Shown here piece after piece: positions 42,599-51,302 of a stretch of DNA of 64,000 nucleotides (position 1 is its first letter; every line of letters starts with the position of its first letter). A model generated the notes under the pieces. That model saw only the letters and a list, made by a program, of their open reading frames with translations, was not told where the DNA came from and searched no databases. The stretch lies in contig NZ_AYYO01000055.1 in assembly GCF_001436225.1 (NCBI RefSeq), positions 1 to 64,000 of the forward strand, given 5' to 3'. The stretch comes from Lacticaseibacillus sharpeae JCM 1186 = DSM 20505. GTDB taxonomy: Bacteria; Bacillota; Bacilli; Lactobacillales; Lactobacillaceae. The position numbers were made by a program, and so were the translations under genes.

Positions 42599-43198
42599 TT
42601 AATCTTTCAGTTCCACCTCAAAGTCCCGAATCACACCCGCAGCAATCCCCGCCTGCACGCTAGTCATTTCGTGTGCCACCCGCATGCGCCCAACATCAGT
42701 CTTGAACCAGTTACCTTCCCGCGTATTCGTGTCATCCGCCGCACAGTAAGTTAACGCAACTGACGCTGGCAGGTACGTTCGCAGCAATGCCACCAAGCGG
42801 AACATGTGGAAGCTGTTGGTCACAACCAAAATTCGCTGGGGCATCCCCGTTTTCGTCAGTATTCGCGCCGAAAATTCCGCATTTTCGATGGTGTTATCGG
42901 ACTCGTTTTCGACGGTGATCGCCGCATCTGGCACGCCGCAATCCAACGCATACTGCCGCATCAAGTGGGCTTCAGTGTCGGACCAATCTGGCCACTGCAC
43001 ACCGCCTGATAACAACATCCGCGGTGCACGCCCAGCATGGTACAGGTTAACCGCAAGTGGCATGCGGTAGACAAGCGTTTTGCGGCTACCAACCACCAGA
43101 ATAATATCCCCATCTTGGCCATCATCCCGAAAGTCATAGAGCAGGTGTGTGATTTGGTTGTCCGTCAATTTAGTCAGGTCAACTTGCGAATACAGCAT
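42599..43198 (-). CDS. YdcF family (DUF218) protein
   Basis: Protein of 199 residues with a DUF218 domain: DIILVVGSRKTLVYRMPLAVNLYHAGRAPRMLLSGG, then SDTEAHLMRQYALDCGVP, ENESDNTIENAEFS and VTNSFHMFRLVALLR. The last is the conserved S/T-x-x-H/F motif. The family includes E. coli YdcF and SanA, which bind S-adenosylmethionine or act in the envelope; no membrane helix is seen here, as in the soluble YdcF. Its ATG is 11 bases after the TetM-like GTPase gene, so both are probably one transcript. Function is uncertain. Confidence 0.83.
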   Translation of the reverse strand: MLYSQVDLTKLTDNQITHLLYDFRDDGQDGDIILVVGSRKTLVYRMPLAVNLYHAGRAPRMLLSGGVQWPDWSDTEAHLMRQYALDCGVPDAAITVENESDNTIENAEFSARILTKTGMPQRILVVTNSFHMFRLVALLRTYLPASVALTYCAADDTNTREGNWFKTDVGRMRVAHEMTSVQAGIAAGVIRDFEVELKD

Positions 43199-43209
43199 AA
43201 GCTCCTCCG

Positions 43210-45150
43210 TTAAATTCGGTACGCCACGTGCGCCATTGCCGGGACGTCATTCCACGCCACCGGGTAACCAGCGCCGTGCGCGCAAAAGACGGAATCCGGC
43301 GTATTTTCTAGGTCACGCACCGGGTCGTAAGCGGCGTTTGCAACCACCGCATCCGCATTGTGACACGGCCGGTAGCCCGCCACGATGCACTCCAGCTGGC
43401 CTTGACCGTGCGTGTACGCCCGCACGTCCTGCGCGTAACTTTGCATTTCGGCCACGGGTGCATCACCGGTCAACACGGCCCGGCTGCCATCACCGCTCGC
43501 ATCACTGACCGCAAACGTGCCGCTCATCCGTTGAATGTCCGTCATCGCCCGACCCACCTGGTCTTGGGCGACCTCAAGGCGAAAGTGATACCAGGGTTCC
43601 AGCAGCGCACACGCCCCACGCTGTTTCAACTCCATCAGTCCCTGTCGCACTGCACGCCAAGTGGCCTCACGAAAATCGCCGCCGACGGAATGCTTGATGC
43701 TGGCGCGACCGCCGATGAGGGTCACCTTCATGTCAGTCACGGGCGCGCCAATCAGTACGCCGAGGTGCTCCTTGGCGCCAAGATTGGCAATGACCTGGTG
43801 CTGCCAGTTGCGGCCGAGAATATCCAGCGGCAAATCCGTCGCGAACTGTACGCCACTACCGACTGGTCCCGGTTCCAGCAACAAGTGCACCTCCGCGTAG
43901 TGCCGCAACGGTTCGAAGTGACCGACACCCTCGACCGTGTCCGTAATGGTTTCTTTGTACAAAATGCTGCCGGCATCGAACTGGACATTGAGGTTAAAGC
44001 GATCCTGCAATAGCTGTTGCAGCACTTCCAGCTGCACCGTCCCCATGATTTGCACCCGAATCTCCTGCAAGTGCTCCGACCAGGTCACCTTGAGCAGTGG
44101 GTCCTCGTCCTCCAGCACGCGCAAAGCGGTTAGGCAGGCGTGGATGTCACCGTCTTGTGGCTGCACAGCGTAGGTTAACACTGGGGTAATGGCGGGGGTC
44201 AAGCCGGCCGCCAGTGCGCCCAGCCCTTGCCCGGGGTACGTCTTTGTGAGCCCAGTGACTGCGCACACCGTCCCCGCTGTGGCAACCGGAATGACCGTGA
44301 ACTTCGCCCCGTTGTACACCCGGAGTTGGTTCACTTTTTCGTCGTTCAGCACCGCCTTGGTCTGCAATTCCCCGCTGGTCACGCGCAGCCAGGTGAGCCG
44401 CTCGCCGTTATCGTCGTGGGTAATCTTGAACACGCGGGCGCCAAAGTCAGCACTGACGGGCATCAGTTCCTGCGTCCACTGCGCCAGCCCCGTCATGATC
44501 GCATCCACACCGGTGAGTTTGAGCGCTGCACCGAAGTACACGGGGAACACTTGTCGCTGCTTAATTAGCGCCTGAATCTGCGCCGGCGCCACCGTCCCGC
44601 TCTCCATGTACGCATCTAGCAATGCCTCATCTTGAAGCGCAATCTCTTCCAGCGCCGCATCTGGCAACTGCCCATCAGCGGCCGCGGTGAAGTCCACGGC
44701 TCCAGGGAATTCGCTCTGCAACTGTGTGAGCACGGCCGCCTGATCCACGCCGCTTGCATCCATCTTGTTCACGAAGATGAAGGCGGGCACGTGGTAACGC
44801 GCAAGCAAGCGCCACAAAGTTCGCGTGTAACCCTGCACACCATCAGTTGCCGACACAACCAGAATTGCGTAATCCAGCACACTCAGTACCTGCTCGGTTT
44901 GGCTGGCGAAGTCCACGTGCCCCGGCGTGTCCAGCAGCGTGAGCTCAAGGTCGTCAAACTGGACCTGAGCCTGGTGGGCGAAAATGGTAATCCCGCGCTT
45001 CTTTTCCAAACTGTCCGTGTCCAAGAACGCATCCGCATTATCCACCCGGCCGAGTTTCCGCACCGCGCCGGTCTGGTAGAGCATGGCTTCAGATAATGTT
45101 GTTTTGCCCGCGTCCACGTGGGCGATGATGCCTGCAGTGATGTGCTTCAT
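43210..45150 (-). CDS. TetM-like ribosomal protection GTPase
   Basis: Translation-factor GTPase of 646 residues, similar in size and layout to TetM/TetO and EF-G. G1 AHVDAGKTT, switch region KRGITI, G3 DTPGHVDF and G4 NKMD are clear; the C-terminal EF-G-like domain IV/V region follows. TetM-type proteins free ribosomes from tetracycline, but many chromosomal homologues in lactobacilli are not proven resistance genes. Sequence alone cannot tell. The start codon gives the usual MKHITAGIIAHVDAGKTT. No leader peptide of the tet(M) type was recognised upstream. Linked to a downstream ydcF-like gene. Confidence 0.85.
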   Translation of the reverse strand: MKHITAGIIAHVDAGKTTLSEAMLYQTGAVRKLGRVDNADAFLDTDSLEKKRGITIFAHQAQVQFDDLELTLLDTPGHVDFASQTEQVLSVLDYAILVVSATDGVQGYTRTLWRLLARYHVPAFIFVNKMDASGVDQAAVLTQLQSEFPGAVDFTAAADGQLPDAALEEIALQDEALLDAYMESGTVAPAQIQALIKQRQVFPVYFGAALKLTGVDAIMTGLAQWTQELMPVSADFGARVFKITHDDNGERLTWLRVTSGELQTKAVLNDEKVNQLRVYNGAKFTVIPVATAGTVCAVTGLTKTYPGQGLGALAAGLTPAITPVLTYAVQPQDGDIHACLTALRVLEDEDPLLKVTWSEHLQEIRVQIMGTVQLEVLQQLLQDRFNLNVQFDAGSILYKETITDTVEGVGHFEPLRHYAEVHLLLEPGPVGSGVQFATDLPLDILGRNWQHQVIANLGAKEHLGVLIGAPVTDMKVTLIGGRASIKHSVGGDFREATWRAVRQGLMELKQRGACALLEPWYHFRLEVAQDQVGRAMTDIQRMSGTFAVSDASGDGSRAVLTGDAPVAEMQSYAQDVRAYTHGQGQLECIVAGYRPCHNADAVVANAAYDPVRDLENTPDSVFCAHGAGYPVAWNDVPAMAHVAYRI

Positions 45151-45235
45151 GATTCGCGCTCCAATCGATTAATTATCTTGATAATACGCTAAATTACCGC
45201 AGTCATAAACGGACAGACTACTTGCGGCTGCACAA

Positions 45236-45263
45236 AAAACACGCCCACATCACTGTGAGCGTG
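45236..45263 (-). terminator. Terminator of second immunity-like gene
   Basis: CACGCxCACA/TGTGxGCGTG followed on the minus strand by TTTTTT. It lies 15 bases after the stop. Confidence 0.85.
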
Positions 45264-45277
45264 CAATTGATAAATAT

Positions 45278-45559
45278 TTAAATACCCAGTTGACTAAGGC
45301 CAGTGCCGCGCTTGCTGACGCCGGTTTGCACCTGGCCAAGCTCGTTAAAGAAGCTCAGGGTGTGCTTACTCAGTTTCTGCTGCATCGCCAGGCCGCCAAG
45401 CTGGCTGCTTAATTTGCGAACCACGCGGTCTGTGTTCGTCCCCTTAGCTAGTTCTGCCTCAGCTGCCGCGAGCATTTCGCGTTCGTTAGTAGGCACCGCG
45501 TCATCAGCCAACAACGCGTGCACCCGCACCGCTAAGTTATCTGCATTAAGTTGTGTCAT
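45278..45559 (-). CDS. Bacteriocin-immunity-like protein (enterocin A immunity family)
   Basis: Small helical protein of 93 residues. The pattern NEREMLAAAEAELAKGTNTDRVVRKLSSQLGGLAMQQKLSKHTLSFFNELGQVQTG matches the four-helix immunity proteins of class IIa bacteriocins (size about 90-110, late ...L......ffneL...). No bacteriocin precursor or ABC exporter is adjacent, so it would be an orphan immunity gene that could give cross-protection. The ATG at 45557-45559 has GGAGGGG upstream; the longest frame (45580) begins inside that site. It has its own terminator. Confidence 0.6.
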   Translation of the reverse strand: MTQLNADNLAVRVHALLADDAVPTNEREMLAAAEAELAKGTNTDRVVRKLSSQLGGLAMQQKLSKHTLSFFNELGQVQTGVSKRGTGLSQLGI

Positions 45560-45646
45560 AATTACCCCTCCAATATCCACTGATTATAGTCACAAATGGA
45601 CATTGTGCAAGAGTTAACATAATTCAGGTGTCAAATCGCGTGGCTA

Positions 45647-46222
45647 TTACAACAGCGTCCGCACTTGTTGCTGCAAATCCGGCAGCACATCGGCCGCAAA
45701 CCACGGATTCTTGTGCAGCCAGCCGTAGTTCAGCGGGGATGGGTGCACCAGCGGCATGTACGGCGCGTAATCGGCATAGTGACGCACCGTTTCCGTGAGC
45801 GTCTTCTCGCGGTTTGGCAGGTAATATTTCACCGCGTACATGCCAATGAGCAGGGTGAGTTGCACGTGCGGCATGAGGGCCAGCAGCGGGGCGTGCCATT
45901 TCTCCGCGAAGCCCTTGCGCGGCGGCAAGTCGCCACTTTTACCCTTGCCTGGATAGTAGAAATCTAGGGGTACCACCGCGATTTTGCCAGCATTGTAAAA
46001 TTCATCACTGGTCACGCCCATCCACGCGCGCAGCCGGTCACCGGAAGCGTCCCGCCAGTAGGTATTGGCGGCCTGAGCGGAACGGCTGGGTGCCTGACTA
46101 ACAATCAGAATCGTGGCGTCCCGTTCAAAATGATAGAGCGGATCAATGCCAGCCGCGGTGAATTCGGCGTTATCCGGATCATTTTTGATTGCGTTGAAAA
46201 TATCGTTAGCTGTTTGTTTCAT
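45647..46222 (-). CDS. Uracil-DNA glycosylase family protein
   Basis: Protein of 191 residues with a UDG-like fold: ILIVSQAPSRSAQAANTYWRDASGDRLRAWMGV (motif 1, GxAPxxxA-like with a substituted Gly) and late LVHPSPLNYGW (motif 2, HPSP), with LTLLIGMYAVKYYL between. This subgroup of small UDG-superfamily proteins is common in Firmicutes, and the first motif differs from active family 4 enzymes, so catalytic specificity is uncertain. The ATG overlaps the stop of the upstream dehydrogenase gene by one base (TAATG), showing coupling. Possible role in DNA base repair. Confidence 0.75.
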   Translation of the reverse strand: MKQTANDIFNAIKNDPDNAEFTAAGIDPLYHFERDATILIVSQAPSRSAQAANTYWRDASGDRLRAWMGVTSDEFYNAGKIAVVPLDFYYPGKGKSGDLPPRKGFAEKWHAPLLALMPHVQLTLLIGMYAVKYYLPNREKTLTETVRHYADYAPYMPLVHPSPLNYGWLHKNPWFAADVLPDLQQQVRTLL

Positions 46223-47172
46223 TAGTCCCCCACCACGTTAATCGGCTTACCGGCAAGAAACGCCGTGATGTTTGCGCCCACCAAACGGGCCAACCGTTGC
46301 CGTGTCTCCAGGCCCCGCCAGCCCATGTGCGGCGTCACAATCACGCTCGGCAGGTCAAACAGCGGACTGTCATCGGGCAGGGGTTCCACTTCCTGGACAT
46401 CCAGGCCAGCCCCCGCAATGGTTCCAGCCTGCAGCGCCGTAATCAACGCCGGCTCATCCACGAGGCCGCCGCGCGCGGTATTAATCAGGAACGCGCTCGG
46501 TTTCATCTGCGCCAACGTTTCCGCGTTAATCATGTGCCGCGTTTGCTCCGTCAACGGCAAATTCAGCGAAACAAAATCGCTTTGGGCCAGTAATTCCGCC
46601 TGCGTCGTGAAGTGAATGCCATCCCGATCCGCCCGCTTGGTGCGCGTGGCAACCAGGATGTGCATCCCCAGTGCTTGGGCCACCTTGATGATTTCGCGGC
46701 CAATATGGCCAAAGCCAACCACCCCGAGCGTTTTGCCGTTCAACTCCACGTGCGGCACAAGCAGGTGATTACTAAAGTTGCGGTGGTCGCCGCGCGCCAG
46801 CATCCGCAGCTGCACCTGCATGGAACTGGCCAGGTTCAGCATCAACATGATTGCCGTGTGGGCAACCCGCTGCGTGCTGTAGGCGGGGATGTTGGTTAAG
46901 GTGATACCCATGTCTCGCAGTGCGTGCAGGTCGTGATTGTTGTAGCCCGTCCCGGCTTCGACCACAAGGCGTACGCTGGCGGGAAATTGCCGGACAATCG
47001 CGCCCGGCAACGGCATTTCCTTGGTCACCACCACTTCAGCCCCCGCCACGCGCGCCAGAATTTCGTCCGTCGCCGTTACGCCGTACACCGTCACATCATC
47101 CGCCAAGGCCTGCCAGTCAATCTGCCCGTCGTAGTTGACAACATCACCGTTCAACACCACTACTTTTGCCAT
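46222..47172 (-). CDS. D-2-hydroxyacid dehydrogenase
   Basis: NAD-dependent oxidoreductase of 316 residues, glycerate/hydroxypyruvate reductase type. The Rossmann motif VVGFGHIGREIIKVAQALG, catalytic Arg in INTARGGLVDEPAL, Glu in DVQEVEPLPDD and His in VTPHMGWRGLETRQRL are present. The His motif followed by WRGLETR is typical of the glycerate dehydrogenase-like group in Firmicutes. The ATG 47170-47172 has GGAGG with an ideal spacing; a longer frame starts inside the previous ribosome binding site. It is the middle gene of a minus-strand run AAA ATPase - dehydrogenase - UDG-like. The substrate is not certain. Confidence 0.88.
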   Translation of the reverse strand: MAKVVVLNGDVVNYDGQIDWQALADDVTVYGVTATDEILARVAGAEVVVTKEMPLPGAIVRQFPASVRLVVEAGTGYNNHDLHALRDMGITLTNIPAYSTQRVAHTAIMLMLNLASSMQVQLRMLARGDHRNFSNHLLVPHVELNGKTLGVVGFGHIGREIIKVAQALGMHILVATRTKRADRDGIHFTTQAELLAQSDFVSLNLPLTEQTRHMINAETLAQMKPSAFLINTARGGLVDEPALITALQAGTIAGAGLDVQEVEPLPDDSPLFDLPSVIVTPHMGWRGLETRQRLARLVGANITAFLAGKPINVVGD

Positions 47173-47185
47173 AATTGCCTCCATC

Positions 47186-48046
47186 TCATTGCTCGAACTG
47201 GTCCGCGTGCTTGCGGAAGAACTCCGCGTACACCTGTACCTCAGGCAAGTCCGTCCACTTCTTCGTCACCACCGGCACAGTGTCCAGGTCGTAAATCTTC
47301 GCGCCGGGCAGCGCCAGAACGAACGGCGAGTGCGTCGCGATGATGAACTGACAGCCGAAGAACCGCGCGCTGTCCGTTAGCAGCTGCACCAATTCCTGTT
47401 GCCGCGCCGGGGACAGTGAATTCTCTGGTTCGTCCAGCAAGTACAACTGATTGTCCTGAATGCGCTCAGTGAAAAACTGCATCGCTGACTCGCCATTACT
47501 ATGTTCCACCACATTCTTTTGTAAGTTATCGCGCACGTACCGCGACTGCGTTTTGCGCCGCGTCTCCAGTGTCTTCTTCAACTCGTCGTAATCGCTGAGG
47601 TCATGGTATTCAACCGTGCCGAACTTGTGGTCCAGGTAGTCCTTGAACATTTCGTCGCGCTTGTTGTCGATGCCCTGGTTCAGGGCGCGCAAATCAAGCA
47701 TGTAGTTGAAAATCTCGTCACTCGTAATGATGGCCGAATCTTCCGGCAACGGCACATGCATCGTGTAATTGCACAGAGCAAGGTAATCCTCGAAAAAGCT
47801 GGAACGGTTGTACAGTGCGCCCCGCTTCAGCCCCAGTTTTTCAGCAATCACGTTCAGCAGACTCGACTTCCCCGACCCGTTGTCCCCGTAAAGAATCGTG
47901 ATGGGTTCAAAGGTCAGCGTCGGCACTTGTTTCACAGGGAACAATTGAAACGGATAGTAATTCGAGTACGCACGGCTCTTCTGCGCGATGAAAAACTCCC
48001 ACTCCTGATCCTCATTGGCCAGCGTGAAATCCTCCAGGTAAACCAT
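47186..48046 (-). CDS. AAA family ATPase (SMC/ABC-like, no coiled coil)
   Basis: ATPase of 286 residues with Walker A ILYGDNGSGKSS, a central helical insertion, Walker B QLYLLDEPENSLSP and the switch FIIATHSPF. This is the AAA_15/AAA_21 class of ABC-like ATPases that often work with a partner nuclease or toxin; none is adjacent, so the role is open. The ATG 48044-48046 follows AAGGAGG; the longest frame (48178) extends across the divergent GNAT promoter and is rejected. It is the first gene of the three-gene minus-strand run. Divergent from the acetyltransferase gene. Confidence 0.82.
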   Translation of the reverse strand: MVYLEDFTLANEDQEWEFFIAQKSRAYSNYYPFQLFPVKQVPTLTFEPITILYGDNGSGKSSLLNVIAEKLGLKRGALYNRSSFFEDYLALCNYTMHVPLPEDSAIITSDEIFNYMLDLRALNQGIDNKRDEMFKDYLDHKFGTVEYHDLSDYDELKKTLETRRKTQSRYVRDNLQKNVVEHSNGESAMQFFTERIQDNQLYLLDEPENSLSPARQQELVQLLTDSARFFGCQFIIATHSPFVLALPGAKIYDLDTVPVVTKKWTDLPEVQVYAEFFRKHADQFEQ

Positions 48047-48176
48047 GGCGGCAGCCTCCTTCCATAACGGTAAACTATGTATTAGTTGATTATACGCCAT
48101 TATTATTGCATGCTCACCCGAATCAGGTGCCGACGAAATGCTACAATAACAGCAACGCCACCAGGGAGGAATTGCC

Positions 48177-48695
48177 ATGATTTACACCACTGCGCGCCTT
48201 TACACCAGAGAAATGACCGCTGCCGATGTCCCAGCGCTACGCAAAACGCTGCAGGATCAGACGGCCATGTACGCCTACGCCCACGCGTTCACGGATGCCG
48301 AAGTGGATGCGTGGCTGGCCAACAACCTGCGGCGCTACCGCGAAGACGGCTTCGGCTTGTGGGCCGTCATCCGCCAAGCTGACGACCAGTTCGTCGGCCA
48401 GTGCGGACTCACCATGCAGGACTTCGCCGGTCAGCGCGTGGTTGAAATCGGCTACCTGCTTCAGCGCGATTACTGGCACCAGGGTTACGCCATCGAAGCG
48501 GCCCGCGGTGCCAAGGAGTACGCCTTTAATGAACTCCACGTCCCGGAAGTTTGGTCCATCATCCGCGACAACAACCTGGCCTCGATGAACGTAGCGATTA
48601 GGAACGGGATGCTGGTGCGCGGCAAAATCGTGAAGCACTACTACGGAATCGACATGCCGCATTTCGGCTTTGTCGTAGCCAATCCGCAGGCGTAA
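48177..48695 (+). CDS. GNAT acetyltransferase, RimJ/RimL type
   Basis: Acetyl-CoA-dependent N-acetyltransferase of 172 residues. The N-terminal TTARLYTREMTAADVPAL, the strand FVGQCGLTMQDFAGQRVVEIGYLLQRDYWHQGYAIEAA with the acetyl-CoA loop, and ELHVPEVWSIIRDNNLASMNVAIRNGM are characteristic of the RimJ/RimL/Acetyltransf_3 group. It modifies protein N-termini or small molecules; the target is unknown. GGGAGG is 7 bases before the ATG. Divergent from the AAA ATPase, followed 88 bases later by a hydrate dehydratase gene on the same strand. Confidence 0.88.
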   Translation: MIYTTARLYTREMTAADVPALRKTLQDQTAMYAYAHAFTDAEVDAWLANNLRRYREDGFGLWAVIRQADDQFVGQCGLTMQDFAGQRVVEIGYLLQRDYWHQGYAIEAARGAKEYAFNELHVPEVWSIIRDNNLASMNVAIRNGMLVRGKIVKHYYGIDMPHFGFVVANPQA

Positions 48696-48782
48696 TTTGG
48701 GCGCATTATCCGCGTGAAAATCTGCCCAATAATTCCGGTTAGCAGTACACTTAACGTAGATTGATTGAGAAAGGAAATTGCC

Positions 48783-49610
48783 ATGCAAGACTTCACGGAA
48801 TCAATGGCGGCCCAGGTGGTGCGGCCCCGCAACAACGCGAATTACAAGGGCCAAAACGGCCACATCGTCATCGTAGCTGGCAACGAACGTTTCGGCGGCG
48901 CGGCCATCATGAGTGCGCAAGCTGCAGTTTACGCTGGGGCCGGTCTGGTCACCGTCGCCACGGCGGCTAAGAACCACGCCCCACTGCACGCCCGGCTCCC
49001 CGAAGCAATGGTCATCGACTGGGCTGACGCTAACCTGCCGATTTTGTTGCGCCAGGCCGACGTCATCGTCGTCGGCCCCGGCCTCGGCGTTGATGCTGCC
49101 GCACTCGGCATCCTGTCCCTGGTCCTCAGTGCGGTCACTGACAGTGCTGCGCTCATCATCGATGGTTCAGCTATCACCCTGATTGCAGAAAATCACATTA
49201 AGGTGCTGCATCAGCAGACCATCTGGACCCCGCACCCGATTGAGCTACAGCGGCTGGTGCAACTGGCCCCACCCGCCCAAACCGACATCGTGCTCCCAGT
49301 CGTGGCCCACGACCAACTGCCCGGCATTTTGGTGGCCAAGGGGGCGCCAACCCGCACCATCGCCGATCACGCCGCATTCCGGAACACTAGCGGCGGCCCC
49401 GCCATGGCGACCGGCGGAACGGGCGACACGCTGACCGGCGTCATCGCGGCATTTTGCGGGCAATTTGGCTTTAATGTGCACGTTGTCGCCGCCGCGGTGT
49501 GGACCCACAGCGCCGCCGCTGATTTGCTGGCCGCGGACCAGTACGTCGCTGTGCCATCGCAGGTTGCTGCCGCAGTGCCCAAGATTATGCGGCGTCTAAG
49601 TCAGCAATAG
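48783..49610 (+). CDS. nnrD: ADP-dependent NAD(P)H-hydrate dehydratase
   Basis: Ribokinase-like repair enzyme of 275 residues that returns damaged NAD(P)H hydrates to NAD(P)H using ADP. Hallmarks are the early HIVIVAGNERFGGAAIMSAQAAVYAGAGLVTVATA, VVGPGLG, the strand ALIIDGSA, WTPHPIELQRL and the C-terminal MATGGTGDTLTGVIAAF anion hole. The epimerase half (nnrE) is absent, so this is a stand-alone dehydratase. The ATG at 48783 has AAAGGA 8 bases upstream; the open frame from 48765 starts inside that region. A strong terminator follows. Confidence 0.9.
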   Translation: MQDFTESMAAQVVRPRNNANYKGQNGHIVIVAGNERFGGAAIMSAQAAVYAGAGLVTVATAAKNHAPLHARLPEAMVIDWADANLPILLRQADVIVVGPGLGVDAAALGILSLVLSAVTDSAALIIDGSAITLIAENHIKVLHQQTIWTPHPIELQRLVQLAPPAQTDIVLPVVAHDQLPGILVAKGAPTRTIADHAAFRNTSGGPAMATGGTGDTLTGVIAAFCGQFGFNVHVVAAAVWTHSAAADLLAADQYVAVPSQVAAAVPKIMRRLSQQ

Positions 49611-49637
49611 TTGCTCCGATTAATCATTAAATATTAC

Positions 49638-49690
49638 GCCCGGCATAACTGGCTTTTGTATACCCTAATTCCAGTCATACCGGGCATTTT
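49638..49690 (+). terminator. Terminator after nnrD
   Basis: GCCCGGCATAACTGG / CCAGTCATACCGGGC (15-base arms with two mismatches), 18-base loop, followed by ATTTTTC. Confidence 0.85.
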
Positions 49691-49754
49691 TCTTGCCATT
49701 TTTCGGCCGTAAAAGCGCTATAATGAAGTTAATAACTACGGGAGGCGACCACAC

Positions 49755-50102
49755 ATGACAACAATTGAACTAAACCAGTACACCGTCGTCAACGACCGCG
49801 GCGAGTTCCTTGAATCCGACAACTTGCTGCTGCTACCGTCATGGACGCGCGACATTCACGCCATGTGGGTCACCACCAGCCAGCTCGATGCACAAAAAGT
49901 GGCGCACCAATCTGGCGGCCAGGCGTGCGCACTGAACCTAACGCCGCTGGCCTTCAACCCAGATGCCACCAAACACCGCGGCATCCCCGTTGCCGTGCAA
50001 AAACAAATCGTCACCCTGCGCGATCAAGGGCTAAGCTACCGCAAGATTGCGGCACTACTGAACATCTCGAAAACATCGGTTGGCAATATTTTGAACCGAT
50101 AA
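49755..50102 (+). CDS. Hypothetical protein with C-terminal HTH
   Basis: Protein of 115 residues. The first about 75 residues are not recognised. The last 35 (AVQKQIVTLRDQGLSYRKIAALLNISKTSVGNILNR) form a helix-turn-helix of the resolvase/Hin or MarR-like (HTH_23/HTH_38) kind, so it probably binds DNA. It is not fused to a recombinase domain, and no transposase remains nearby, so it is either a small regulator or the end product of a decayed mobile gene. GGGAGG lies 9 bases before the ATG. Single-gene unit with a terminator. Confidence 0.7.
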   Translation: MTTIELNQYTVVNDRGEFLESDNLLLLPSWTRDIHAMWVTTSQLDAQKVAHQSGGQACALNLTPLAFNPDATKHRGIPVAVQKQIVTLRDQGLSYRKIAALLNISKTSVGNILNR

Positions 50103-50107
50103 TACGC

Positions 50108-50148
50108 AAAATCCCCGGAACACGATTATCAATGTTCCGGGGATTTTT
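50108..50148. terminator. Terminator after HTH protein gene
   Basis: AAAATCCCCGGAACA / TGTTCCGGGGATTTT perfect 15-bp stem, T-run on the right. It lies between the convergent HTH and aldo/keto reductase genes. Confidence 0.92.
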
Positions 50149-50179
50149 GCTGTTATTTAGTTGATTTACGCCACATTGT

Positions 50180-51157
50180 TTACCAGAGATAGTGCACAGG
50201 ATTCTTAATTTCCTTGTTGTAAACATCCGCGACCACGTCCATTTGTGCCGGGGTCAATGGCGCCAGGTCGGAGGCAATCGTGTTGCGCTCAATCTGGGTC
50301 GGGTTGCTGGCACCTGGGATTACGGCGGAAACGGCGTCGTACATCAGGATGTAACGCAGCGCCGTACCTGCGAGGTTGTCGGTGTGCAGGCGTTCTTTGA
50401 GCTCGGCCGCGGCCTTGACCCCGGTGAGGTAGTCCACGCCGGAGAAGGTCTCGCCCTTGTCGAACAGTTCGCCGTGGCGGTTGTTGCTCCGCTGATCAGT
50501 TGGGGCAAACTTGGTGTCGGCGGTCATCTTCCCCGTCAGCAGGCCGCTTGCCAGGGGCACTCGCGCCAGAATCCCGACGTTGTGCGCCTTAGCCAGTTTA
50601 AAGAATAGTTCTGCAGGCCGTAAGCGGAACATGTTGAAGATGATTTCGACCGCCGCCACGTTGTAATCCAGCGCCTTGATTGCTTCTTCAACGCGCTCCA
50701 CACTCACGCCGTAATGCTGAATCTTGCCTTCCGCCTGCATGGCATCCAGCGCCGCAAACATCTCGGGATCGTAAAACTTGGCCATTGGTGGGCAGTGCAG
50801 CAGCACGAGGTCGAGAGAATCAACGCCCATGTTCTGCAGCGAGTCATCCACATACCGGCGCAATGCTGCGGGCGTGAAGTGCGCATCACTCAGCGGCGTC
50901 TCTTTGCGCCCAATCTTAGTGGTGTAGTGCACATTCGGGTGCTTCTTGATGAACGCCCCGACCGCCTTTTCACTTTCGCCATCCTGATAACCATCCGCGG
51001 TATCGAAGAAGTTCACGCCGTGTTCGTATGCTGCTTCCAGCGTGGCGTCCGCCTCGGCGCGGTCAAATGGTGCACCCCACTTTCCGCCAAGTTGCCATGT
51101 GCCCAGGGACACTTCACTGATGTTGAAGCCAGTTTTACCTAACTTACGATATTTCAT
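50180..51157 (-). CDS. Aldo/keto reductase
   Basis: NADPH-dependent oxidoreductase of 325 residues with the AKR barrel. The catalytic Asp/Tyr occur in FFDTADGYQDGESEKAVG, Lys in TTKIGRKET and His in VLLHCPP; the cofactor-binding C-terminal RYILMYDAVSAVIPGASNPTQIERN is present. The length is usual. It reduces aldehydes or ketones; the substrate is unknown. It is divergent from an HxlR regulator gene 145 bases away, a frequent regulator-target pair, so it is probably induced by electrophiles or redox stress. Confidence 0.9.
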   Translation of the reverse strand: MKYRKLGKTGFNISEVSLGTWQLGGKWGAPFDRAEADATLEAAYEHGVNFFDTADGYQDGESEKAVGAFIKKHPNVHYTTKIGRKETPLSDAHFTPAALRRYVDDSLQNMGVDSLDLVLLHCPPMAKFYDPEMFAALDAMQAEGKIQHYGVSVERVEEAIKALDYNVAAVEIIFNMFRLRPAELFFKLAKAHNVGILARVPLASGLLTGKMTADTKFAPTDQRSNNRHGELFDKGETFSGVDYLTGVKAAAELKERLHTDNLAGTALRYILMYDAVSAVIPGASNPTQIERNTIASDLAPLTPAQMDVVADVYNKEIKNPVHYLW

Positions 51158-51302
51158 AAATAATAATCCTCCATTATGCCGTTTGTTCTTTACAGGTATC
51201 TAATTTATACTTACCGAGAAACATGCACAATAACGCACTTATGGGTGCCTTGCACTGGCACCACTACAATTAAACTAATACCTAACAGGAGGAACCATAA
51301 TC

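Noticed and set aside
49755-50102. Small HTH protein as a transposase or recombinase fragment
   Set aside because: No catalytic domain, inverted repeats or target duplication were seen; the gene has its own binding site and terminator.
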